Positions 12,240 to 22,323 of a stretch of 64,000 bases of DNA are shown piece after piece. Made by a program: the position numbers and the translations under genes. This DNA is from Akanthomyces muscarius (taxonomy: Eukaryota; Ascomycota; Sordariomycetes; Hypocreales; Cordycipitaceae), in the NCBI RefSeq assembly GCF_028009165.1, contig NC_079245.1, positions 930,001-994,000 of the forward strand, read 5' to 3'. Below the pieces are notes generated by a model. The model saw only the letters and a list, made by a program, of their open reading frames with translations, was not told the DNA's origin and searched no databases. Each line of letters starts with the position of its first letter. Position 1 is the stretch's first letter.

Positions 12240-12500
12240 GCGCTCGCTTGGAAGCTTTCTTTCCACAATCTGAATCGCTTCTCCTTGGCGACAAAGCGAA
12301 AATCGGCATCAACGCCGTCGCTCTGTCAGAGAGGCAGAAACAACGTCTCGCGGCCGTGAGTCAGCGAGGTTTTGCTGTACCAGTTGCCTGGCCTCCTGGC
12401 AGTCCGCCAACAGAGTCTCGGTCCGCTCGGGCAAAGCATTGATGCCGTCTCAAACAGGGCGGAGCTAGGTCAACCCAATCGCGGCTCGATTGTGCAGGTA
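12240..12500 (-). pseudogene. Decayed coding fragment, charged helical protein (STAND/NACHT N-terminal-like)
   Basis: Read on the minus strand, one frame gives DGINALPERTETLLADCQEA then RQLVQQNLADSRPRDVVSAS and SLTERRR. After a +1 shift it continues DADFRFVAKEKRFRLWKESF and ends in a stop. Two upstream stops (TAG and TGA) sit where CAG and CGA would keep the frame open, as expected from C-to-T mutation. The charged helical pattern is like N-terminal regions of fungal NLR-type (STAND) or zinc-finger proteins, but I cannot name the family. It is broken by at least one indel and two stops. No restored version is given. Confidence 0.4.
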
Positions 12501-12738
12501 GGAGCCTCTACCAATTTGTGATTCAACTTTGTCAGCAGTATCGTACACGTGTGGTTCAGGCAGCTGAGCTGTGGACCCGGATGTTTATCTCCGGGTGTTC
12601 CTGGATGTCCTGGCAGCCCTGTAAAGACAGTTTAGGTCAGACTCGCCCAGGAACACAGAAGCGAAAGCGTTTCTCTGTGTCCTTGCACGATCGACATCTT
12701 TCTTATGTCCATCGTGCAATGCTAGTCTTCGAGATCCT

Positions 12739-12772
12739 GGATTTTATTTCATTTCATTTTATTTTATTTTTC
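12739..12772. repeat. Pentamer-type microsatellite (TTTCA/TTTTA)n
   Basis: The plus strand carries consecutive ATTTC and ATTTT units. It may be a simple repeat or the tail of another short retroelement; its period is the same as that of the LINE tails at 10838 and 10993. Confidence 0.5.
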
Positions 12773-13204
12773 ATGACAAGGGCGTTGCAGAATTAATTTC
12801 TCATTCAAAGGAGATGGGCTTGTTCCAGGTCGGGAATCTCTCCAAGGCAATTTCTTAGCTTGGGTAACCGTCCGAGGCCAGCGCCGATCCGGCGAGGCAT
12901 GGATCTGCCAAGCACTAATCCCATGTCAAACCCATAAAGTCAACATCGGAATCGTGCTAAACAACCTTCAAGTCAGTCCCGAAAAAGTTCGGGCGGCTAA
13001 ACCATTAATTGTAGCATCAACCATTAATTTGGGTGCGCGAAGCTTACACCTCGGTCACTTCATCCACTACTTGGCAGTACCAGATGGTACCGTTATCTAC
13101 TGCAGATAAGCCCTGTGGCGTGGTAGTGCATAGTACTCAAGGAGAACTTGAGTACTTTGGTTTGTGTGCTAACTGTCGCTCATTTAAGTTCCCCTATGTC
13201 AGCC

Positions 13205-13456
13205 TTACTGGGTATTATGATGTGCTGACATCCCTGCAAGATACCTAAGTGTAGGTTTCGCACACCCAAAGGGATGGCTTTCATGGCAACTTCCGTGGGC
13301 ATCAACGCGGAACAGCCTCCCGTTTGTCTCCGCTGTATATACAATAATTGCATCGTACGACTCAAATGTCACTTTAGGCGACTTGCCAAGATGCATCCCG
13401 CCATGGACGGTAACAGTGTACATGACAGGCCTATTGTGGAGGACTGCTGAGTCCAT
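13205..13456 (-). CDS. Possible orphan protein or gene remnant
   Basis: An 83-codon ATG frame whose open reading continues upstream to about 13575 without a stop (roughly 123 codons in total). Its composition looks protein-like (VMYTVTVHGGMHLGKSPKVT, then YDAIIVYTAETNGRLFRVDA). I recognise no family. It could be the last exon of a decayed gene, a small lineage-specific gene transcribed away from the adhesin, or chance. The surrounding 12.5-13.98 kb is otherwise unassigned. Confidence 0.25.
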   Translation of the reverse strand: MDSAVLHNRPVMYTVTVHGGMHLGKSPKVTFESYDAIIVYTAETNGRLFRVDAHGSCHESHPFGCAKPTLRYLAGMSAHHNTQ

Positions 13457-14003
13457 AAGAGACTGGATCCTGATGGAGACCTGTCTATATGTGTACCCAA
13501 ACTTTGGGAACCGAGGACAGCAGGCCCTGCAAGCCTCTACTTCTTTCAGTTTGTCAGTCCCGGAACGCAGTAGAGTTTATGCTCCCCACCTAAAAGGAAA
13601 AGTCCCTTCGGTTACTTCGGCTAGATTGACGTCGTTCTCAAGCTTTTGGTGCCCAAAGTTTTAATTTTTCTGGACTGTCCAATCAAAGTGGGCTTGCTTC
13701 ATTTTGAGCCGCAGTCGCCAAGATGCTTCGCGTCCAGTCTCTTGTTAAACAGAAAGAGGACCGGTCATTGCTTTAAGAAAGACTAACATGAGCCGAAGTC
13801 AGAACTCAAACATCGTTCGACGCTTTCTTCAATCTGGCATAGTGCCCAATGAAAATATAGCTTGTTTTGTGGTCTTTAACTAATCAGAAGCGGCAATTCT
13901 GCATTTATACTTGACCTGTTCAGCACCTTCATGAAGCCACGCCACGACGACAGAAGTAGAAAACGATTGATTTCTATACACACCAGTGCAAAGTTGCATC
14001 AGT

Positions 14004-17000
14004 ATGCGTTTTCCACTTGTCCTGATGCTGGCCAGTGGCGCCACCACTTGGTCACTATTCAGTGACGATAGTCTATTGGCTAAGCGCCATCTTGCAGCAA
14101 GACAGGCCAACATCAACGAGACCATATGCGGTCGATTTCCCGACGCAGGTCCAGTGCCGGAAAAACAGACCAATTTCTATCCTTGCGACACATCTTTCAT
14201 TCGATCCGAGTTTCCCTGCGATGAAGGTGGAAAGCGGCCTTGCTTGGGAGACCAGCTGACGAGTAGTACTCCCGGCTACCTCAGATGGGGCTACGCACCC
14301 TATGCTCAGCCCAACGAGCCAAAGCCGTTCGAGACAACGAGCAACTATGACTTTCCCGTCATCCTGGTGGCTACGGACAGAGAGGCCCAGTCAAAGCACT
14401 TCTTACTGGAGCTTGACGACGAGTTCCTCGGCGAGACTGGTGGCGAGATTGACGGCTACACCAACCTCTATGGATATCCGCAGGCCACCGTGGATGACGT
14501 CTTGCGGCCTCCTAAAGCCAGCGGTCGGGACATCTATTACACGCGGGGTTTCTTTTTGATCCCGCCAGGTGAGTGAAGTCTTGCAAAGCTCTCTTCCCAG
14601 ACGGTGAGCTACGCACTGACAAGCTAAACCCACCAGGAAAGCATACAATTCGTTTCCGCTGGCCTCGAGGCACTGGCAGCTATACCTATGGAGTATATAA
14701 TACCAGATGGAACTATGGCACTGTCGTATTCCAGTTCTACAAGACGTGCGAGGGCAAGTGCACGACTACAAGCTCAAGCACACAGACTAGCACGACTAGC
14801 AGCAGCAGTAGTACGACTTCAAGTTCGCAGACGACTACGACTAGCAGCAGTAGTACTACGACCTCGAGCACACAGAGCAGCACCACCACTAGCAGCAGCT
14901 CTTCTACCTCGAGCACACCTAGCAGCACCACCACGACCAGAACAACTAGCCCAAGCTCGTCGAGTAGCAGCACAACTTCAAGCCTTTCAAGCAGCACCAC
15001 AGCTTCAAGTACACCAAGCAGCACCTCAACGAGTACCACGAGTCCAAGTACATCAAGCAGCAGTACCACCAGCAGCACGACCTCGACTTCAAGTACGCCA
15101 AGCAGCACTTCTACTAGTACTACAACTCCATCTACATCAAGCAGTACTACAGGCAGCACCACAACTTCCTCTACACCAAGCAGCACTACAAGTTCAAGCA
15201 CGCCAAGCAGTAGCACTACTTCTCAGAGCTTCAGCTCCACAACCCCTCCGCCGACTATCACTACAGCCTGGACCGGGACCGTCACGACTACCACCACTGG
15301 TACCGATGGTACTATCTCTGTTCTTACGCCGGACACCTCATCAACAGCATCCACGCCGGCAACGACGCCAGCCACAACTACACCGGCCACCTCAATCACT
15401 GCCCCACCAACGATAACAACTGCTTGGACCGGAACTGTCACAACAACGACCACTGGAACAGATGGTACTGTGTCTATTCTCACGCCAACAACAATCACGA
15501 GCGTTTCCACCACGTCAACTACCACGCCAGTGACCTCAACAGCTCCCCCGCCAACGATAACCACGGCTTGGACTGGAACTATTACAACCACCACCACCGG
15601 CACGGACGGGACTGTGTCTGTTCTCACGCCACTGACGATAACGAGCGTATCTGACACGTCTACTCCGCCGCCAAGAATCTCAATTACTCCTCCGCCAACG
15701 ATAACCACAGCATGGACTGGCACTGTTGTAGTTACCACCACTGGTACCGACGGGACCGTGTCTGTTCTCACTCCTGTTACTACGACTGCTTCTTCAACTA
15801 CATCACCAGCCACATCAACAACCCCTAAGCCGACCATAACCACAGCTTGGACGGGAACCGTGACGACGACGACCACTGGCACAGATGGCACAGTCTCCGT
15901 GCTTACTCCTGCTACTGCCACTGCTTCATCAACCACGCCGCCGGCCACTTCAACAACCCCCGGACCAACTATAACAACAGTCTGGACTGGCACAGTCACA
16001 ATAACTGTCACTGGTACGGACGGGACGGTTTCTGTACTGACCCCCGCCACTGCCACTGCCTCGTCAACCTCGCCGCCAGTCACTCCAACGCCCACTGGAC
16101 CAGGCGTAACCCCAGAGCGAACAACGCCACCTGTACCTACTATAACCACAGCCTGGACAGGAACGGTAACCACAACTGTCACTGGTACAGACGGCACAAT
16201 CTCCGTGCTGACTCCTGTAACTACGACGCCGTTTTCGACGACATCTGTACCCACTGTAACAACAGCCTGGACTGGAACACTTACCACCACTGTCACCGGC
16301 ACAGATGGTACAGTTTCTGTGCTGACTCCTGTGACTACAACTCCGTTTTCGACGACACCTTTGCCAACTGTAACAACGGCCTGGACTGGAACAGCCACCA
16401 CTACCGTTACGGGCACAGACGGCACGATCTCCGTGCTGACTCCCCTGACTACGACTGCTGTCTCGACGACCCCCGCGCCAACCATAACCACAGCTTGGAC
16501 CGGAACTGTTGTTGCTACTGTCACTGGCACAGATGGAACAATTTCCGTGCTGACTCCCGTGACCACGACTGCAATTTCGACGACCCCCAGGCCAACCATA
16601 ACCACCGCCTGGACCGGAACGGTGTCGACAACCACCACCGGCACAGATGGAACCGTCACAGTTCTCACTCCTGAGACGGTGCAAGCGACGTCAACTACTC
16701 CCCAGCCAACAGTCAGGACGACTCGAACAAGCACCGTGCCCAGCGCAACTCCAGACATAGAGGGCACCCCTGTCGTGCGGGTCTCGTCAACGCCCACTCC
16801 CGTGATGACTTCGACTCCCCCTCCAACCGTCACCGAGCCGTGGACAAGCACAGGCACGAGCAAAACAACCGGCTCCGATGGCACCATCACAGTGTTTACC
16901 CCTGCTGTCGTCACCCCCACCTCCTCGGTGCCCCCAACAGTGTCTTCGCCAGGGACCGGAACGGCCACCAGCACGGCAACGGGAACGGACGGAACAATCA

Positions 17001-17833
17001 CCATCTTCACACCCACCGTGGCGCCTACAACAACTGGACTGCCCATTGTGACGACTCCCGGGACAGACACAACTACTGGAACCACCACCGGCGCTGACGG
17101 CACGGTCACTGTTCTCACGCCTGCCGTCACACCCACCACAACTGGATTGCGCGTCAAAACGACGCCATATACCGGGACCATCGCCAGCACCAGCACGGGA
17201 GTTGACGGCACGGTCACCGTATTCACACCCACCTCGGCGCCTTCAACCACTGGCTTGCCCGTCAAAACCGTCCCAGGCGGCGGAACCACCACCAGCATCC
17301 GCACGGGAAGCGACGGCATCGTCACCATCTTCACACCAGCGGCGACTCCTCCTCCTCCTGCCGGCGGCGCGACTCAGCCACCGCCTACCCTCATCATCCC
17401 CGGGACAGCAATCACCGCGCCCGTCACCGCCACCGGCAAAGACGGGACCGTGACGATTGCCACTCCTCCAGGTACTGGCGGACCAGGCACGCCGCCCACG
17501 CTCGTCGTTACCGGCACTGGCTCCGTGGCGGCGACGGCGACGGGACGCGACGGCACAGTCACCATCACGAGGCCAACGTGCGCGGCAACGTGTTCGCCCG
17601 TCACCATCACGGTTCCCTGGCCTGGCGGCGTGGGGACGAGCTCGAGCACCGACGCGAACGGCGACGTGACCGTGTTCACGCAAACCCCGCCGGTAGTTGT
17701 GGGCACAGACTCTGGATCTGGCGGCGGCAATAACACGCCAGTGGTTCCTGTGGGTGCTGCCACGGGCAGAATGGTAGCGGTGGGCTATGGTTGGGCACTC
17801 CTGGGCCATTTGGCGCTTGGTCTGTTCTTTTAG
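14004..17833 (+). CDS. GPI-type Ser/Thr-rich cell-wall adhesin with flocculin-like repeats
   Basis: Two exons, 14004-14568 and 14637-17833, with a 68-bp GTGAGT...CACCAG intron containing GCTAAAC as branch point. They encode 1253 aa. The start chosen gives a signal peptide (MRFPLVLMLASGATTWS); an in-frame ATG at 13986 would add six residues. Residues about 30-240 form a globular N-terminal domain with paired cysteines (YPCDTSF, EFPCDEGG, RPCLGD) ending FYKTCEGKC; this would be the ligand-binding head, and I cannot name its family. Next comes a ~160-residue Ser/Thr linker. Then about 20 repeats of 27-45 residues follow, built on TTAWTGT...TGTDGTVSVLTP, with a late unit reading TEPWTSTGTSKTTGSDGTIT, the style of yeast flocculin/ALS repeats. 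The C-terminus has a small-residue GPI-site region (GSGSGGGNNTP) and a hydrophobic tail (WALLGHLALGLFF). Likely role: surface adhesion to host, substrate or other cells. Repeat number is expected to vary between strains. Confidence 0.88.
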
Positions 17834-18554
17834 AAATAGTGTGCCGTTTTTTCTTCATGTATTTTTGAGTATTTGTAATTTTTTTTTCTTTGTCAAAATT
17901 AAATTAGAGCTGCCCTGTTAGACACGAGAGCAAAAATAGAATATACAATTACGCTAGACTTGTCGACGTGCCAACTTCCGCTACAATCGCCCCGTCTTAT
18001 AAGAAACTCCGGGCTGGCCAATTACTGTGATGCGGATCCGGCCCTATCGCAAGGCTGAAGTGACGTAAAGCCTCGGTCACTTGGAGGATCCTGACATTCT
18101 TCACCGTCGCACTTACGCCACAAATTAATGGCTTCAAATTATGCTTTCCTCTCTTCGCGACTGATTCCAACCCGCTAGTGCGTTGGATTAAGGGTCTGGC
18201 GTTGAGCAAAGAGGAGGAAAGTTCCCGTATAAAATCGGCGGAGCTATAAAACTCGATTGCGCGGGCGTCATCCCAGAATCTGGCATGCAAGAAAAAGGAA
18301 AAAAAGCTAGGTGGCAGAACAATGATTGTCCGCGGAATCCACGGGAGCGTCATCGCCGCAGCGTAGACAAACTCCGCCGTGCGGGATTGTCAGAGAAACC
18401 TTGAACCAACCGCAGAGCCGCCCGCTGCAAGATTGACTCTTGGCGCAAACTCAATCTTCTAGTACCTTTTTCTCGGCCATTGATATTTATCCACTTGCAC
18501 TGGAATCAATTGCATACCCCGAGAATTAATTTATAAGCCTAGGTTACGACTAGG
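17834..18554. other. Intergenic between adhesin and NmrA-like gene
   Basis: 3' flank of the adhesin (T-rich from 17846) and upstream region of the next gene. No gene seen on either strand. Confidence 0.5.
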
Positions 18555-18564
18555 TATATTTAAA
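18555..18564 (+). promoter_or_regulatory. TATA-like element before the NmrA-like gene
   Basis: TATATTTAAA lies about 115 bp before the ATG at 18679, and the intervening leader is CA/CT-rich as in expressed fungal genes. Placement is plausible but based on sequence alone. Confidence 0.4.
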
Positions 18565-18678
18565 GCCCAGTATCATCGTCGTCATCACAAATCTCCAGAT
18601 ACACCAATATCAACACACCAACTGCATCATCTCCTCTAATCGTCCAACTTGCAAAGTTCATCTATAAGCATTAAAAAA

Positions 18679-19789
18679 ATGGCCAATCTTCGTGTCGCCG
18701 TAGCAGGCGCAACTGGTGAGACAGGTTCGTCCATCATCGACAGCCTAGTCGAATCCGGTAAATTTGTGAGTCTTTATAGGACGATGCAATCTTTGACGTA
18801 AAATCCTTTTTTCTGACACAAGACAGACCATCATTGCTCTCACGCGCCAGGAGTCACTCTCCAAGCCCGCCAACGTCAAACTCAGAGAGCGCGGGGTGGA
18901 CACCGTTGTCGTTGATTTGGACGGTGACAAGGGCCTTCTCGCTGCGGCTCTGGCAGGAGTCAGCGTCGTCATTTCCGCCATGAGTCCCTTTGACGCCCAG
19001 CTTCAATATTCGCTTGCGGATGCGGCAAAGGCAGCCGGTGTGCAACGCTTCGTGCCGAGCTCCTTTACGGCTGTGACCCCAGCCGGGGGCATAACCCATG
19101 GCCGAGATCAGGCAAGTTTCACTCGAAAACAGCACATGTATCAAATGTTTACCCATTAACAAACAATGCTGCAGAGAGAGGAGTTCTACAACTACATCAA
19201 GAGCATTGACCTCCCGTACACCATCATCGACGTAGGCTGGTGGTATCAGGCGTCCGTTCCCCGCCTGCCGTCCGGCAAGCTCGACTACATCACAAAGTTC
19301 AATCGGTCCGACATTGCTGGCGACGGAAACACGCCGTCTGCCATTACCGACAAGCGCGACGTCGGCCAGTACGTGGTTCGCATCATCCAAGACAGCCGAA
19401 CCATCAACAAGTACGTCTTTGCTTACAGCGAGCTGTGGACTCCAAACGAGATTTATGCTCTTTTTGAAGAGATGAGCGGGGAAAAGACGGCTCGCGAATA
19501 TGTTTCTGAACAAGAGCTTCAAGAAAGGGTACGTGACGCTTCTGTGGCTCTTGACGTCGATCCCTCGGATGCTGGGGCGCTGTGGACGAAAGCGAATGGC
19601 GAAATACAACACTCCCTCGAGATTCGTGGCGATAATACTCCAGAGACTGCCAAGGCTCTAGGTTATCTGATTGGAAAGGAGCTATACCCCGACATTGAGT
19701 TTCGTTCTTTTCGCAGCCTAGCCCAAGAGGTGCTGGATGGGCAGGGAGTTCCGCTCTATGAGTCGAACGATCGATTTAAAAAGTTCTAG
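18679..19789 (+). CDS. NmrA-like / isoflavone-reductase-family NAD(P)-binding protein
   Basis: Three exons: 18679-18765, 18827-19111 and 19175-19789, giving 328 aa. The N-terminus has the Rossmann dinucleotide motif VAVAGATGETG (GxxGxxG, residues 10-16). Other family blocks are VISAMSPFDAQL, GVQRFVPSSF and LPYTIIDVGWWYQ, the last typical of fungal isoflavone-reductase/NmrA-like proteins. They bind NAD(P)H and act either as small-molecule reductases or as redox sensors; which one cannot be told here. Intron 1 is GT-AG. Intron 2 uses a GC donor (CAG|GCAAGT ... GCTGCAG). It is the only choice I found that keeps frame and restores the conserved ...HGRDQ-REEFYNYIK join. The cytosol is the likely site, since no signal peptide is seen. 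Confidence 0.88.
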
Positions 19790-20955
19790 AGTGTCCAAAG
19801 TTAGAATCAAGCCAAGAATCACTAAATAGTTAAACTCTCTTACGCATCCAAAATAGCATCATCCGCGGCAGATGGTTTGATGTCATTCACTATGAAACCA
19901 GTACCATTCTAAGCAACGCCCATCAAAATGTTTCCGCTGCGGAGAGGTGGGCGGCCAGGTGTGTCCCGATCTTCAGGTCTCTGTCGGCCGCTGCCGTTTT
20001 CAAGCACATGGCGCATAGCCGGAAATCGCCAATCAACGGCGCCCACAAGCAAATACTAATAAAGGCTTCGCGCAAAGACTGAGTAAAAAAAGGGAGGAAT
20101 AGCCAGCTGACAGGCGGCTTCGCGAGGCCCTTATTCGGCATTCTCGCCTTGGTCTAGGCCACCGAGCCTCGCCTGCATCCCCTCCCTCCCTCTCACACAT
20201 GTCGGCCGTGAGGAATCAAGGCCGGCCGATGCGCCATGCCCTATACAGCCCGCTCCGAGATTTCTGGGTGCGTCCATGATCTATGGCCACTTGTTTTCTT
20301 TCTGCATCCAGACGAAGGAAATAAGCCGGCATCGTTTCTTATTCTGCGCACCACTCCAAAGCCAGTGCCTAGTTTTCCATTTTGGATGAGGTTGAGCGAC
20401 GCAGGTGTTTGGACTCGGCAGCTCTGAGCGGGCAAGCTGTGGTAATTGGCCGGACGCGCTGCAACTTGCGCCAAGTAGGCCACCATTTTGTCGTCACAAG
20501 ACTTGTTGCGTTTAATATTGTCCATTGTATTCCAAGTCTGTCTATTTTATTACGGTGTAGTTTTGATTAACTGTATATGATGAATGTAGAATGCTGTCCA
20601 AAGTATCTGCCGCAGTCTGCCCTGGCCAAGTCTAGACAGGTGGTCGCCCAACGCCACTAGGTTTGATGCCCCTCTCAATGATAATATGACGATGAGCTCC
20701 AGACATAAAGGAAAGCCAATGTTGAAAATGAATGCTGAAAATGCAAGACGAAAAGAAGATGGAGTATATGCAAGGAAGGAAGAGGTATTGATGAGTGGGA
20801 AAGAAACCCGTGGGTTTCGGAGAATATGTGCTAAAAGTCAAAGACGCATGACAACACCCGATTCTTTCCAACGCCCAAGTCGTTTGCGCTGTAAAGACAT
20901 GCAAAAAGAACAACAACGCTAATCGACAATGCCAGTATTGGCTGAGCCGCTAGGC
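19790..20955. other. Intergenic between converging genes
   Basis: Holds the 3' ends of the NmrA-like gene (plus) and the membrane-protein gene (minus). Short frames on both strands show no motif. Confidence 0.5.
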
Positions 20956-22323
20956 TCAACGCTGATTCTGGTTGAACCGCGAGGCGAGCGGGTGCCGCGC
21001 CCGTCTGGACTTGGTCCTCGTCAGTGCGACCGGCGGCCCGTCCTTGGCCGGCGGCGTCGGCGGCGCCGCGGGGTCATTGATCCAGTCGTCGTGCGCGCCC
21101 GCCCGCAGGCGACTCTTGTGGCTCTTGTGACTCTTGTGGCTCTTGTGGCTCTTGATGCTGCCGACGGCGCTGCTGGTCGGCGGGGGCAGCGGCGCGGGGC
21201 TGCTGCTCTTGTCCTCGGACACGACCGTCGTCGTCACCGTCTTGATGATGCTGCTCTCGGGGACCGGACTTAAAAACACCTCGTCGCCGGGCGCCTCGCA
21301 GCGGCCCTCGATATCGGCGGTGTGGTACGACAGCGCGGCGACGCTGCAGAGGGACTGCGTGTCGAGCTTGGGCGTCGGCGGCGGCGCGATGCTCGCGTCG
21401 CCAAAGATGCTCTTGGTGCTGCCGTACTTGTCGCCGTAGCGGTCGTGGCCCATGGGCGTGGGAGGCTGGAACGAGGGGAAGCGCGACGAGTCGCCGGCGG
21501 CTTGGCCCGGGACGGCCTCGCGGCTGACGACCCTGGCAATGAGGGAGGTCATGACGAGTTCGATGTAGAGCTTGACTGTGTAAGCAAGCGGTGCGAACTG
21601 CACATATCTGTAAGAGGAGAATGAGTATTAGTCTTGATGACGGTGGTAGGCAACGGCACGTAGAAGGGACACTCACACGTAGGGGTCTGGTAGACTCAGC
21701 GTTCCCAGTAAAGCGGCATCCATGGCCGTCGAGACCACAATGAGCACGGCATTCATCTTGAATAGCGCCCAGTACTTGGGTAGCCCGCCCGCAATCAGGC
21801 GGAATCTGACCAGATATAGAAAGAAGCCATTGAGCCCCAGATCCACCACCAGGAAGAAGCTCTTTTCAATCTTTTCAAACAGGTTGTTGAGGTTCTTCTG
21901 CCGGGGCGTCGCGCCGGGCAGGTACGCCGGGATCCATATGATGAAGACGCCGACGTTGACGCCGAGGATGAGCGCAAAGAGCCCCCAGCGCGTCCACGTC
22001 GCGCGCTTCCGGCTGACCATGATGAGGGACACGCGGTTGGCGATGATTTGCGAGAGCATCTGCGTCTGCAGCGCCCACAGCGTGACGGTACCAAAGTAAA
22101 AGGCGAGGGTGCCCGAGACGGACTCGTTGAAGTGGAGGATGGTGACGACGGCAAAGACGAGGTTGACGAGGATCTCGGTCCAGATCATGTAGAGGTAGCC
22201 ATTCTGCCAGCTCCAGGCGCGGCCGCGCTGCACGATGCGCCGCGTCTGCTTGCAGACCTCGAGCAGCGTAAAGGCAAAGGCGCCGACAAAGGCGCCAAAG
22301 AAGAGCGACGGCAGGTCAATCAT
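20956..22323 (-). CDS. Fungal polytopic integral membrane protein (about 7 TM)
   Basis: Two exons on the minus strand, 22323-21677 and 21607-20956, joined over a GTGAGT...TTACAG intron; 432 aa. The ATG at 22323 starts MIDLPSLFFGAFVGAFAFTL, a membrane segment; a longer open frame upstream is probably 5' leader. About seven hydrophobic segments follow, including ILVNLVFAVVTILHF, LFALILGVNVGVFIIW and FFLVVDLGLNGFFLYLV. The intron lies in the last loop (DPYV|YVQFAPLAYTV). The ~180-residue C-terminal tail is cytoplasmic-type: Pro/Ser-rich with a (K-S-H)n run (SIKSHKSHKSHKSHKSR) coded by a 9-bp tandem repeat at about 21114-21156. The topology resembles fungal orphan 7-TM proteins of unknown function. 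No ligand or enzyme motif is visible. Confidence 0.8.

Noticed and set aside
16064..16684. Gly/Ser/Cys-rich minus-strand frame in the adhesin repeat
   Set aside because: Also a shadow of the repeat in another frame; composition follows directly from the plus-strand codons.
15223..17334. 703-codon open frame on the minus strand opposite the adhesin
   Set aside because: It is the antisense of Thr/Ser-rich repeats (ACN/TCN codons read in reverse give Val/Gly codons and few stops). It mirrors the repeat exactly and has no independent motif.
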